Of a stretch of DNA of 64,000 nt, positions 44,716-53,360 are shown one piece after another. Made by a program: the position numbers and the translations under genes. Position 1 is the first letter of the stretch. Every line of letters starts with the position of its first letter. Origin of the DNA: Pseudomonas viridiflava (lineage in GTDB: Bacteria; Pseudomonadota; Gammaproteobacteria; Pseudomonadales; Pseudomonadaceae). The notes under the pieces are model-generated. The model was given only the letters and a program-made list of their open reading frames with translations, searched no databases and had not been told where the DNA came from. The stretch spans positions 310,001 to 374,000 of the forward strand of contig NZ_UUOC01000053.1 of NCBI RefSeq assembly GCF_900590755.1, in the 5' to 3' direction.

Positions 44716-45339
44716 ATGTCAGATGACATCTACTCGTACCAACCTTCCCAGGGCCATGGCCTGCCTCACGACCCGTTCAACGCTATCGTCGGCCCGCGGC
44801 CTATTGGCTGGATCTCTTCTCAAGATGCCAACGGCAAGCTGAATCTGGCGCCGTACAGCTTTTTCAACGCCTTCAACTACATCCCGCCGATCATTGGTTT
44901 TTGCAGCGTCGGCCGCAAAGACAGCCTGAACAACATCGAACAGACTGGCGAATTCGTCTGGAACTTGGCGACCCGATCCCTGGCTGAGGCCATGAATCAG
45001 AGCTGCGCACCGGTTGCTCCGGATGTCAGTGAGTTCGAACTGGCCAACCTGACCCCACTCGCCTCGCAAATCATCGCCGTACCACGCGTGAAAGAGACGC
45101 CGGTTTCATTTGAATGCAAAGTCACGCAGATCATCCAGCTGCAAAGGGCAGACAAAGAGTTGGTGCCCAGTTGGTTGATACTCGGCGAAGTGGTGGCGGT
45201 GCATATTGCCAAATCGCTGTTGAAGGATGGCATTTACGACACGGCGGCAGGTGAACCGATATTGCGTGGCGGTGGCCCGGCAGATTATTTCCAACTGGGC
45301 CCCGAAGCGCTTTTCAAAATGCACCGGCCCAAGGCCTGA
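44716..45339 (+). CDS. Flavin reductase family protein (FMN-binding)
   Basis: 207 aa of the flavin reductase-like, FMN-binding split-barrel family. Recognisable: FNAIVGPRPIGWISSQDANG and LNLAPYSFFNAFNYIPPIIGF near the N terminus and GEFVWNLATRSLAEAMNQS in the middle. Probably binds FMN; partner oxygenase unknown. The ATG at 44716 follows CAGGAA; the frame to 44674 adds 14 residues without support. Convergent with the small minus-strand gene, their stops touching. Confidence 0.87.
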   Translation: MSDDIYSYQPSQGHGLPHDPFNAIVGPRPIGWISSQDANGKLNLAPYSFFNAFNYIPPIIGFCSVGRKDSLNNIEQTGEFVWNLATRSLAEAMNQSCAPVAPDVSEFELANLTPLASQIIAVPRVKETPVSFECKVTQIIQLQRADKELVPSWLILGEVVAVHIAKSLLKDGIYDTAAGEPILRGGGPADYFQLGPEALFKMHRPKA

Positions 45340-45579
45340 TTATTGATCCTGAAACACCAGGTTGCCTTCGGCGTCGATATCGATCAGCCGCGCCAATTCA
45401 CCGGTGGCGGCAACGTCGGCGTCGTGGGCAGTCTTGAACGTCTGGCCGACCAGCACCTTATTGAACATCGGTGCGCCACCGGCGTTCAGCGCCTTGACGG
45501 CAATCGCTGCGCTGTAGCCACCTTCACCGGGAACTACCGCAGAAACGGCTTCGAAGTTGTTGAGTTCTTTACGTGCCAT
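45340..45579 (-). CDS. Conserved small hypothetical protein
   Basis: 79 aa, start MARKELNNFEAVSAVVPGEG, with AGGATCC upstream of the ATG. No signal or membrane segment; contains GGYSAAIAVKALNAGG and ends LIDIDAEGNLVFQDQ. Coding is supported by the start site and codon bias; function unknown. Confidence 0.7.
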   Translation of the reverse strand: MARKELNNFEAVSAVVPGEGGYSAAIAVKALNAGGAPMFNKVLVGQTFKTAHDADVAATGELARLIDIDAEGNLVFQDQ

Positions 45580-45632
45580 CGCTTGGGATCCTGCTTATGC
45601 GTTTAAAGCAGGGGATTCTAAACCGCTGAGGC

Positions 45633-45974
45633 TCAGATCGCGCGCAACATCTGTGAAGCCTTGGCCTGGGCTTCCTGTTCAGTGGCGAACGTGTGGAAAT
45701 CCAGGCTGCTCACCATGAACGTCTGCACTATTTCAGAAAAAACCTGTACATGAGGCGCATCGAGCCACGTTTTCATCTGGTCTTCACTGGCCCATGAGCC
45801 GGAGATCAGCCACAGGTCCGGGTCTTGAGGGGCATTTTGCAACGCGAAGCTCAAGCACCCGCTGGTATTGCGTGAAGGTTCGATCAGGGCGAGCAGACGG
45901 GCGCCGAGTTGTTCACTCTGCCCTTTCCTTGCGCGGGCGAAAACGAGATGGCTCACTGCTGCTGATTGAGGCAT
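45633..45974 (-). CDS. Antibiotic biosynthesis monooxygenase (ABM) domain protein
   Basis: 113 aa ABM-type dimeric alpha+beta barrel: VSHLVFARARKGQSEQLGAR, TSGCLSFALQNAPQDPDLWL, and SWASEDQMKTWLDAPHV are typical. Such proteins are heme/quinone monooxygenases or cofactor-independent oxygenases; the substrate is unknown. The ATG at 45974 follows GAAAGGAAC. Divergent from an AraC regulator with shared operator-like repeats, which probably controls it. Confidence 0.85.
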   Translation of the reverse strand: MPQSAAVSHLVFARARKGQSEQLGARLLALIEPSRNTSGCLSFALQNAPQDPDLWLISGSWASEDQMKTWLDAPHVQVFSEIVQTFMVSSLDFHTFATEQEAQAKASQMLRAI

Positions 45975-46077
45975 GGTCGTAGTTCCTTTCAGGTGTAGAA
46001 GTGTCGAGGCGGGATGTTTCGGGGTATGGCAACAAGGTCCGAGATTAGGGCCTGCCGGCAATGACCGTTAGCCGGTT

Positions 46078-46102
46078 CCTGTCAGCTTATTGCCTGATCC
46101 TG
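46078..46102 (-). promoter_or_regulatory. Operator-like repeat 1
   Basis: Read on the minus strand: GCAGGATCAGGCAATAAG followed by CTGACAGG. Matches repeats 2 and 3 at most positions of GGCAG(A/G)(A/T)TCAGGCAA. Oriented toward the monooxygenase gene, about 105 bp before its start. Confidence 0.65.
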
Positions 46103-46154
46103 CATCGCCGCGAAGCCGCGTCCGCCAAGCGAGTGCCGGAATACGTAACCGGCG

Positions 46155-46181
46155 GGCAGATTCAGGCAACTAATATGACGG
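46155..46181 (+). promoter_or_regulatory. Operator-like repeat 2
   Basis: GGCAGATTCAGGCAACTAAT followed by ATGACGG, direct orientation toward the AraC gene, 52 bp before repeat 3. Confidence 0.65.
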
Positions 46182-46206
46182 TTTAGCGCACTTGAAACCG
46201 GCTATC

Positions 46207-46233
46207 GGCAGAATCAGGCAATCATCCAGCAGG
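46207..46233 (+). promoter_or_regulatory. Operator-like repeat 3
   Basis: GGCAGAATCAGGCAATCATC followed by CAGCAGG, same orientation as repeat 2 and exactly 52 bp downstream of it, about five helical turns. Confidence 0.65.
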
Positions 46234-46317
46234 ATTCGCGTATCGCCCGACCTTGCACAAAAATAAGCTGGGCGCATAAACCTCGACCGCATCAACGAGC
46301 ATCAAGGGACGCACCGA

Positions 46318-47247
46318 ATGTCACAAATTCAACAAAGCATCGAGCCGGTGAGTGAACACATGGAAAGCCAGCGCGCCGAGCTGGCGCAGCTGATTCAGCG
46401 CTTTACTCCCGGCGAGGGCAGCTTTCAGACGGCTATCGAGCCGCTGTTCATGGTGCGTTACGAAAGCCCTTCGCAATCGCTGCCAGCATTAGCGCAACCG
46501 GCGCTGTGCATCTTCGCCCACGGCAGCAAGGAAGTGCGCCTGGGCGACGAAACCTACACCTATGATCCGCTCAATTACCTGGTGCTATCGGTGGCGATGC
46601 CGCTCAGCGGTCGGATTCTCAATGCCACTCCCGAGCAACCCAACCTAGCCCTGCGTCTGGACATCGACCCTGCGGAAATCAACGCCTTGATCGCCGAAGC
46701 GGGCCCCATGAGTGTGCCGACCCGCCCCAGTGGCCGTGGTTTATATATAGAACGCATCGACACCCAGTTGCTGGACGCCGTGCTGCGCCTGTCACGCCTG
46801 CTCGACAGCCCGAAAGACATCGCCATGCTTGCGCCGCTGATCAAGCGTGAAATCCTTTACCGCCTCCTGCGTAGCCAGCAGGGTCATCGGCTGTACGAAA
46901 TCGCAATTACCAACTGTCAGACCCATCGCGTCACCCAGGCGATCAAGTGGCTTAATGAGCACTTCGCCGAGCCTTTGCGCATTGAGGAACTGGCTCGGGA
47001 GGTGAACCTCAGCGTCTCCACCCTGCACCATCGCTTCAAGGCCGTGACCGCCATGAGCCCTTTGCAATACCAGAAGCAGTTGCGACTTCAGGAAGCGCGA
47101 CGCCTGATGCTCAACGACGGGCTCGATGCTTCGGCGGCGGGCTACAAAGTTGGCTATGAAAGCCCCTCGCAGTTCAGCCGCGAATACAGCCGCCTGTTCG
47201 GCGCGCCGCCCTTGCGGGATATGGCGCGGTTGCGGGTGATGGTTTAA
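46318..47247 (+). CDS. AraC-family transcriptional regulator (AraC_N type)
   Basis: 309 aa. N-terminal AraC_N (PF06719-like) domain (about 20-190: YESPSQSLPALAQPALCIFA, VLSVAMPLSGRI) and a C-terminal pair of HTH motifs (about 205-300: IEELAREVNLSVSTLHHRFK and AGYKVGYESPSQFSREYSRL). Probably regulates itself and the divergent monooxygenase through the three repeats between them. ATG at 46318 follows AAGGGAC. Confidence 0.92.
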   Translation: MSQIQQSIEPVSEHMESQRAELAQLIQRFTPGEGSFQTAIEPLFMVRYESPSQSLPALAQPALCIFAHGSKEVRLGDETYTYDPLNYLVLSVAMPLSGRILNATPEQPNLALRLDIDPAEINALIAEAGPMSVPTRPSGRGLYIERIDTQLLDAVLRLSRLLDSPKDIAMLAPLIKREILYRLLRSQQGHRLYEIAITNCQTHRVTQAIKWLNEHFAEPLRIEELAREVNLSVSTLHHRFKAVTAMSPLQYQKQLRLQEARRLMLNDGLDASAAGYKVGYESPSQFSREYSRLFGAPPLRDMARLRVMV

Positions 47248-47267
47248 GCGCGCAGCAAACATAAGCC

Positions 47268-47342
47268 CTGTAGGAACTGCCGCAGGCTGCGAATAGCGGA
47301 GTATCAGAAATATCGCCTTCGCAGCCTTCGGCAGCTCCTACT
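47268..47342. repeat. REPIN, CTGTAGGAGCTGCCGAAGGC family
   Basis: Inverted arms, 75 bp, between two convergent genes; the left arm has GGAACTGCCGCAGGC, slightly decayed. Confidence 0.88.
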
Positions 47343-47346
47343 GGTG

Positions 47347-48978
47347 TTATGGCCGCCCCGCCATCCACCCGCGCTGATCAATCTCGATCAACGTCGGCCC
47401 CAGCCGCTCATTGGCGGCACGCAGCGCTACCTTCAATTCCTCCACGCCCGTCACCGCTTCTGCCGCGCAACCCAGCGCCTTGGCGACGCCGATGAAATCC
47501 GGGGTGTAGATATCCACGCCGATGGGCTCGATGGCGCGGTTGACCATGTATTTCTTGATCTCTTCATAGCCCTGGTTATTCCACAGCAGGATGATGATCG
47601 GCGTGCGCGCTTCCACGGCGCTGGCCAGCTCTGGCAAGGTGAACTGTAAGCCGCCATCGCCGATCAGGCACGCCACCGGATGACGCGAACCGGCATCGAC
47701 GCTGCCCAGCCACGCACCGATGGCGGCTGGCAAGGCGTAGCCGAGTGTTCCGTAACCGGTGGAGGAATTGAACCAGCGCCGTGGCTGTTCAAGATCCAGA
47801 GTCAGGTTGCCGGTGTAGACCGGTTGCGTGGAATCGCCAACGATCACGATATCGGGCAGCACTTCCAGAACCGTCTGTAAAAACACCGTTTGCCCGCGAG
47901 TCGCAGCATCCCAGGAGGCATCCAGGGTTTTGCGCAATGCGGCAACCCGCTCGGCGCCCCAGTCGCCAGCGCGCTCAGCCAGTGTCTCTTGCGCCACCGC
48001 AGCCAGCAGTGCTTCAGCGGCGTTTTTCGCGTCAGAAACCAGCGCCACTCTGGGTGGGAAATTGCGCACTGTCTGGTCAGGATCGATGTCGATACGCAGC
48101 AGCGTGCCGGGGATTTTGAAATGCCCCTGGAAAGTAATGTCGTAATCGGTTTCCGCCAGCTCGGTGCCGATGGCCAGCACCACATCCGCCGCTTCGATCA
48201 GCTCGCGCGTTGGGTCCAGGGCCTGAGTCGAGCCAATCAAAAGAGGATGAGCGGAGGCCAGCATGCCTTTGGCATTGATCGTCAGGGCAACCGGGGCTTG
48301 CAGCCGCTCAGCCAGTTGGCTCAAGGCCTCAGCCGCATCGATGGCACCGCCGCCAGCCAGGATCAGCGGGCGTTTCGCGCCAGCCAGCAGTTTGCTCATC
48401 TGGCCAATGGCGGCCAGAGACGGCCCGGCGCGGCTGATGCTCACAGGCTCGCTGTCGAGCAAGGTATCGGCATTCTCCACCAATACATCCAGCGGGATTT
48501 CGATATGCACCGGCCGTGGGCGCCCGGCCTGAAACAGCGCAAAGGCCCGGGCCAGAACGCCGGGCAACTCGGCGGCTGACATCAGGGTATGGGAAAACGC
48601 CGCAACCCCGGCCACCAATGCCCCTTGCGCTGGCAGTTCATGCAGCTTGCCGCGCCCACCTCCCAGTTGACTGCGGGACTGCACGCTGGAAATGACCAGC
48701 ATCGGGATCGAATCGGCATAGGCCTGGCCCATGGCAGTGGTGATATTGGTCATACCGGGGCCGGTAATAATGAAGCAGACCCCAGGCTTGCCGCTGGTAC
48801 GCGCATAACCGTCGGCCATGAAACCTGCGCCTTGCTCGTGTCGCGGGGTGACGTGGTTGATCGTCGAACCCGCAAGGCCGCGATACAACTCCACGGTATG
48901 CACGCCGGGAATGCCAAACACCTGCTGCACACCATAAGCCTCAAGTAACTTCACCAACACTTCGCCGCACGTTGCCAT
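47347..48978 (-). CDS. TPP enzyme, 5-guanidino-2-oxopentanoate decarboxylase-like
   Basis: 543 aa thiamine diphosphate enzyme with N-terminal PYR (Glu in PRHEQGAGFMADGYAR), central and C-terminal PP domains (GDGGLQFTLPELASAVEA for Mg/TPP binding). It fits the AruI group, which decarboxylates 5-guanidino-2-oxopentanoate to 4-guanidinobutanal in the arginine transaminase pathway; aruH and a regulator are not beside it. Acetolactate synthase-like enzymes are the alternative, but no small subunit is near. Start MATCGEVLVKLLEAYGVQQ at 48978 follows AAGGAACA. Confidence 0.75.
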   Translation of the reverse strand: MATCGEVLVKLLEAYGVQQVFGIPGVHTVELYRGLAGSTINHVTPRHEQGAGFMADGYARTSGKPGVCFIITGPGMTNITTAMGQAYADSIPMLVISSVQSRSQLGGGRGKLHELPAQGALVAGVAAFSHTLMSAAELPGVLARAFALFQAGRPRPVHIEIPLDVLVENADTLLDSEPVSISRAGPSLAAIGQMSKLLAGAKRPLILAGGGAIDAAEALSQLAERLQAPVALTINAKGMLASAHPLLIGSTQALDPTRELIEAADVVLAIGTELAETDYDITFQGHFKIPGTLLRIDIDPDQTVRNFPPRVALVSDAKNAAEALLAAVAQETLAERAGDWGAERVAALRKTLDASWDAATRGQTVFLQTVLEVLPDIVIVGDSTQPVYTGNLTLDLEQPRRWFNSSTGYGTLGYALPAAIGAWLGSVDAGSRHPVACLIGDGGLQFTLPELASAVEARTPIIILLWNNQGYEEIKKYMVNRAIEPIGVDIYTPDFIGVAKALGCAAEAVTGVEELKVALRAANERLGPTLIEIDQRGWMAGRP

Positions 48979-49395
48979 TGCTGTTGTTCCTTGTTGATTT
49001 GAGGGGACTTATGTCGACGGCCCCGAACACCTTCGGCGCTCTCATCACTAAATAACTATCTGAATTGAAATTTGTTCTGTAAGAGCGCGCTTGGTCTGGG
49101 CCGCATCCGGCCGATGCAGTCGACGCGGTCTGACTGAAACACCGCGTCATCGTTCTCCGCACGACCTGTAGGAGCTGCCGAAGGCTGCGAAGGCGGTGTG
49201 TCATGTGAACACGACTTTGCAGCCTTCGGCAGCTCCTACAAATACCAACAATCTGAACGAACGCGGCGCTATAACTTTTCATACCATGGTGGCGATGAGA
49301 TATGCCATTTGCGTCCTACGCCCACGCTGGCCTCTGCCTACAATCCTCGTAGTCCTGTTCAGAACTGCTCAGTAGTTGGAATGAGGGTAACCGAG
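48979..49395. other. Intergenic region with repeats
   Basis: 417 bp. Holds a segment shared with 27086-27111 (49083-49108), a REPIN (49166-49240), and then the upstream region of a short ORF. No larger gene is supported. Confidence 0.6.
49166..49240. repeat. REPIN, CTGTAGGAGCTGCCGAAGGC family
   Basis: Inverted arms, 75 bp; the right arm has one change (ACTTTGCAGCC). Confidence 0.9.
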
Positions 49396-49566
49396 ATGAA
49401 TATAAAAATAACAAGGTGTTTGTCTGTTGTCGGTATCGCTGCGGTTATTGCGCTGTATGCCACCAGTGCTTACCGGGTTGAACTGGCGCGCCAGGCTCCC
49501 CAGGTGGCGAGTTGCAGCTTTGGTCATTGCGTTCCTGCCAACGCCACGTTCAGTGCGCTGCGATGA
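49396..49566 (+). CDS. Small single-pass membrane protein, uncertain
   Basis: 56 aa beginning MNIKITRCLSVVGIAAVIAL with a GAGGG/CGAG stretch upstream and one hydrophobic segment (about 7-24), then a short polar tail with two Cys (CSFGHC). A start at 49381 is also possible. No family recognised; coding potential is moderate. Confidence 0.45.
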   Translation: MNIKITRCLSVVGIAAVIALYATSAYRVELARQAPQVASCSFGHCVPANATFSALR

Positions 49567-49693
49567 CGCCGGGCTGAAGCGTTTAAGTCGCGAGAATTGC
49601 GTAAGGCTGCTATCGATTAGGAAGCTATCGGCTTAGACTGATCGCTTCCTCCGTCGGCATTCGGCGGGGCACCACAGCCGATCGGGTCCTGCC

Positions 49694-51202
49694 TTGACCA
49701 GTCTCAATCACACCACGCCGTCCATCCGCAGCGTTCTGTTTGCGTTGATGATGGCTGTGTTTCTCAGCGCGCTGGATCAGACGATTGTTGCCGTCTCGAT
49801 GCCCGCCATCTCTGCCCAATTCAATGACTTCGACCTGCTGGCCTGGGTGATTTCCGCCTATATGGTGGCCTTGACGGTTGCCGTGCCGATTTATGGCAAG
49901 TTGGGTGACCTGTACGGACGGCGCAAACTGATGCTCTTTGGGCTGGGGCTTTTCACCCTGGCCTCGCTGTTTTGTGGTGCGGCACAAAGCATGGAGCAAC
50001 TGGTGCTGGCCAGAGTTCTTCAGGGGATTGGCGCTGGTGGCATGGTCTCCGTTAGTCAGGCCATCATCGGTGATCTGGTGCCGCCTCGCGAACGCGGACG
50101 CTATCAGGGTTACTTCAGTGGCATGTATGCGACCGCCAGCGTGGCAGGCCCGGTGCTGGGTGGTTTCATGACTGAATACCTGTCCTGGCGCTGGGTGTTT
50201 CTGATCAACCTGCCGCTGGGTCTGCTGGCATGGTGGATCGCCAAACGCACATTGCTCGGCCTGCCGGTCCCGCAGCGCAAACCAGTGATTGATTATCTGG
50301 GCACCGTGCTGATGATCATCGGCCTGACCGCCCTGTTGCTGAGCATTACCGAGATTGGCCAGGGACGCGGCTGGCATGATCAACAGGTAATTATTCTGCT
50401 CGGCGTTGCGCTTTTGGGTCTGGTGCTGTTCGTCCTTTACGAGCGCCGCACAGCAGAGCCGTTGCTGCCCATGCACCTGTTTGCCAACCGCAGCGCGGTA
50501 CTGTGCTGGTGCACGATTTTCTTCACCAGCTTTCAGGCGATTTCACTGATTGTGCTGGTGCCACTGCGCTTTCAGACGGTCACCGGCGGCGGTGCCGACA
50601 GCGCGGCCTTGCACCTCCTGCCTCTGGCGATGGGCATGCCCATGGGCGCCTTTTTCGCCGGCCGTCGCACGTCGCTGACCGGACGCTACAAACCCATGAT
50701 CCTGACGGGTGCGGCGTTGATGCCCCTGGCAATCCTTGGCATGGCCTACACCCCGCCGCAATCGGTGGTGCTGACAAGCCTGTTCATGGTGCTGACCGGG
50801 ATCGCCAGCGGCATGCAGTTCCCGACTTCACTGGTGGGCACGCAAAACTCGGTAGCGGCCAAGGACATGGGGGTCGCCACCAGTACCACTAACCTGTTTC
50901 GTTCACTGGGTGGCGCAGTGGGCGTGGCGGTGATGTCCGCGCTGCTGTTGGCGATGCTGCAAGGCACTGGCCTGGCTCATGTCAGCTCAGGTTCCATCGG
51001 TGGCGAAGGCACATCCGGCAATGTGCTGATGGACAGCCTCAACGCCGCCAGCGGCCCTGCCCTGCAAACCCTGCGTGGCGAACTGGCGACAACCTTCAGG
51101 CACCTGATGATGATCAGCGCAGCGGTCTCCCTGCTGGGCCTGGCCGCCGCGCTGTGGATGCCCAACAACTTGTTGCGTGGGAAGGCTCACAAAGAGGCGT
51201 AG
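49694..51202 (+). CDS. DHA2-family MFS drug exporter
   Basis: 502 aa, 14 membrane segments, EmrB/QacA type proton-driven exporter. Motif D1 ALDQTIVAVSMPAISAQF on helix 1, motif A YGKLGDLYGRRKLML, motif C region MYATASVAGPVLGGFMTEYL on helix 5. Substrate unknown. The only full-length start is a TTG at 49694 (MTSLNHTTPSIRSVLFALM); an ATG at 49748 would cut into the first helix. No EmrA-like adaptor or regulator is adjacent. Confidence 0.88.
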   Translation: MTSLNHTTPSIRSVLFALMMAVFLSALDQTIVAVSMPAISAQFNDFDLLAWVISAYMVALTVAVPIYGKLGDLYGRRKLMLFGLGLFTLASLFCGAAQSMEQLVLARVLQGIGAGGMVSVSQAIIGDLVPPRERGRYQGYFSGMYATASVAGPVLGGFMTEYLSWRWVFLINLPLGLLAWWIAKRTLLGLPVPQRKPVIDYLGTVLMIIGLTALLLSITEIGQGRGWHDQQVIILLGVALLGLVLFVLYERRTAEPLLPMHLFANRSAVLCWCTIFFTSFQAISLIVLVPLRFQTVTGGGADSAALHLLPLAMGMPMGAFFAGRRTSLTGRYKPMILTGAALMPLAILGMAYTPPQSVVLTSLFMVLTGIASGMQFPTSLVGTQNSVAAKDMGVATSTTNLFRSLGGAVGVAVMSALLLAMLQGTGLAHVSSGSIGGEGTSGNVLMDSLNAASGPALQTLRGELATTFRHLMMISAAVSLLGLAAALWMPNNLLRGKAHKEA

Positions 51203-51211
51203 TACTGAACA

Positions 51212-51288
51212 CTGTAGGAGCTGCCGAAGGCTGCGAACCGCGGTGTATCAGGCCGCCCGGGGTTCGCAGCCTTCGGCAGCTCCTACAG
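51212..51288. repeat. REPIN, CTGTAGGAGCTGCCGAAGGC family
   Basis: Perfect inverted arms, 77 bp, between two convergent genes. Confidence 0.92.
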
Positions 51289-51295
51289 GAGAAGA

Positions 51296-52144
51296 TCACC
51301 TACTGTAATACCCGACGGCAACCAGATAATTCCCCGCTTTACGCATGTACGCGTGCTTGTTTTCCACTTTATTGGTCACCGGGTTGCGCCAGCGGTACTC
51401 GTACTCACCTGAATCCTGCCGGGCGATCATGGCCAGCATGGGTTCGCCAACCGGCTTGCCTTGGGGGTCTTTGACCTTGTTGAAGTCGGTATTGATCAGT
51501 CGCAGATTGGTGCCATGGGCGACATAGCGCTTGCTGCCCAGATCGACCACGAACACATAAAGGTCATCCTGCAGAAAACCTCCGCGCAGGTTGTTGATGG
51601 CAGCCAGGGTGCCTTTCTCGTCGCGATTCAATTCGGTAACGGCTTTATCCAGCAAGGCTCGGGCTTGCTCGGCTGAGGCACGGGGCAGGTAATAGCCGAC
51701 GGCCAGAATGCGTTCACCGACCCGTTGAAAGTAGACATGTTTGCGCTCGACCTTGCCGTCCGCCCAGTTGTGCCAGCGGTAGTCAGCCTGCTGGACACCC
51801 TTTTCCTCTGGCGTTTTGAGCACGTCTTTGAAGGCTTGTTGCAGGTCAGGCTCCAGCACCTGAGAAACGTCCCGCCCGATCAATGCCACTGAAGGTCCGC
51901 CACTGGCGAGCATGGTGCCGTGGGTATCGACCACGAACACGTAGCGCTCGCCATCCACAAACTCGCCCTGACGACTGAATTCGGCAAATGCCTTGTCGCC
52001 GCTCTGTTGATACCGCACGACAGCTTTTTCCAGCAGCGCCCTGGCGGCTGGGCCCTGCTCCGGGCTTTCAGCGCCTGCCCACGATTGGCCAAGCCAGGTA
52101 CAACAGACAAAACCCAGTACCACAGACCTCAATGAAAACTGCAT
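51296..52144 (-). CDS. Exported tandem Cache-domain protein
   Basis: 282 aa with a signal peptide (MQFSLRSVVLGFVCCTWLGQ, cleavage near SWAGA) and two similar Cache modules: VDGERYVFVVDTHGTMLASG with HVYFQRVGERILAVGYYLP, and LQDDLYVFVVDLGSKRYVAHG with HAYMRKAGNYLVAVGYYSR. No membrane anchor or signalling domain follows, so it is a free periplasmic sensor or binding protein. Ligand unknown. The ATG at 52144 follows AGAGGTG; the frame to 52336 is not supported. Confidence 0.85.
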   Translation of the reverse strand: MQFSLRSVVLGFVCCTWLGQSWAGAESPEQGPAARALLEKAVVRYQQSGDKAFAEFSRQGEFVDGERYVFVVDTHGTMLASGGPSVALIGRDVSQVLEPDLQQAFKDVLKTPEEKGVQQADYRWHNWADGKVERKHVYFQRVGERILAVGYYLPRASAEQARALLDKAVTELNRDEKGTLAAINNLRGGFLQDDLYVFVVDLGSKRYVAHGTNLRLINTDFNKVKDPQGKPVGEPMLAMIARQDSGEYEYRWRNPVTNKVENKHAYMRKAGNYLVAVGYYSR

Positions 52145-52226
52145 CGCGGACACCTCTTTTTTATAAGTCTGAGCAGAGCTTAGACAAAGGCCGGGCGATG
52201 CAGAATCATTCATGAAAATGAGCCCG

Positions 52227-53360
52227 TCACTCCGGGTCGTGAGACCAGAACCACTTGGTGCGTTCGGCTTTGATATGTTCGAAAGCGGGCATGATTTCGC
52301 CCACGTTGAAAAAACGTCGGGAGCGCGCCTTGGCATTGCTGAACCAATATCCCGCGTGCGGGCAAGGCTGACCGGCGCTCACGGGAGGCTTGTCCTTTTC
52401 CTCATAACGCACATACCACTGCGCTGTGGACTGTTCGGTAAACCCCCTTCCCCGAATCGGGTAGGGATGCAGACAACCGGTGGTGCGCACTCGCACCGCG
52501 GCAAGGGCGTTGTGCAGCGCTAAATAGGACTTTGACGGTGCCTCGCCTTTTTCGCCCAGCATAGGCAACAGCCCGTTACGAACCAGCAACCCCGCTTCAT
52601 AGCTCTGGAACACCACATCGCTATAGGCACTGAGCTGGCGGCGAAGGCGATCATTGCCACCCAGCACCTTGACGAAGCGACTGCCCAGAACCGTGTACCA
52701 GCTGACGCCCTTGATCCGGTCAAGCAGGTGCAGGCTTTCCATATGCGGCCCGGCGTCGACCATCAGTCCGGTGTGCTCTTGGGCGAAGCGGTATTCCAGC
52801 GGGAAATAACGTGCGTCTTCATCGGGCATGATGCAGGCCAGGCCTCCGTAGCCGTGCTCGCTACGCACCTGATCACATAAATACTTGAGCCAGCCTTCGT
52901 AGGTTTTGGCGCCTTCGCGCTCTTCGAGCAAGGTCCAGGGAAGAATCATTTTCAGGCATGAATGGTCGGTGTCGTTCTGGCTTTCACCTGCGCCCACCAC
53001 AAACATCCGGTGAGTAGCCGCTTCAGTGGAGGGAGCGCTGGAAATTGACCACACCAGCGGCTCTCTCGCCGGGGACTCAAGCACCTGACGACGACAGGTC
53101 GCGAAAGTACTCGGTGACAGCTTGCGCACATGTTTGTATGCCTGCCACTTCAGAAAAGGGCGGAATGTTTCGTAGAAGCGACTGAAACAGGCCTCTAACC
53201 GAATACGGGCCTCGGCCGTGTGGCCGTGCTTGAAATAAAGAGTCGTCATTAATCCGAGACGAACGAGCGGCACGCCTTTTGCTGAATCAACCGTCAGTTG
53301 TTCAGCCTTTTGCCTGAGCTCGCCCAGGATCCTTACAATTTCAGATACAGTTTCTGACAC
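52227..53360 (-). CDS. DUF3396-like (type VI immunity, TsiV-type) protein
   Basis: 377 aa, no signal peptide or membrane helix. The pattern, with FSRFYETFRPFLKWQAYKHV and the C-terminal HAGYWFSNAKARSRRFFNVG region, resembles DUF3396 proteins, some of which (TsiV) protect against VRR-NUC nuclease effectors of type VI secretion. No effector gene adjoins on either side, so if the family call is right it is an orphan immunity gene. The family assignment is from memory and moderately sure. Confidence 0.6.
   Translation of the reverse strand: MSETVSEIVRILGELRQKAEQLTVDSAKGVPLVRLGLMTTLYFKHGHTAEARIRLEACFSRFYETFRPFLKWQAYKHVRKLSPSTFATCRRQVLESPAREPLVWSISSAPSTEAATHRMFVVGAGESQNDTDHSCLKMILPWTLLEEREGAKTYEGWLKYLCDQVRSEHGYGGLACIMPDEDARYFPLEYRFAQEHTGLMVDAGPHMESLHLLDRIKGVSWYTVLGSRFVKVLGGNDRLRRQLSAYSDVVFQSYEAGLLVRNGLLPMLGEKGEAPSKSYLALHNALAAVRVRTTGCLHPYPIRGRGFTEQSTAQWYVRYEEKDKPPVSAGQPCPHAGYWFSNAKARSRRFFNVGEIMPAFEHIKAERTKWFWSHDPE

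Larger units (their letters stand above)
45975..46317. other. Divergent monooxygenase/AraC control region
   Basis: 343 bp with promoters for both genes and three copies of an operator-like motif, one facing the monooxygenase gene and two facing the regulator gene (listed separately). No coding region. Confidence 0.7.
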
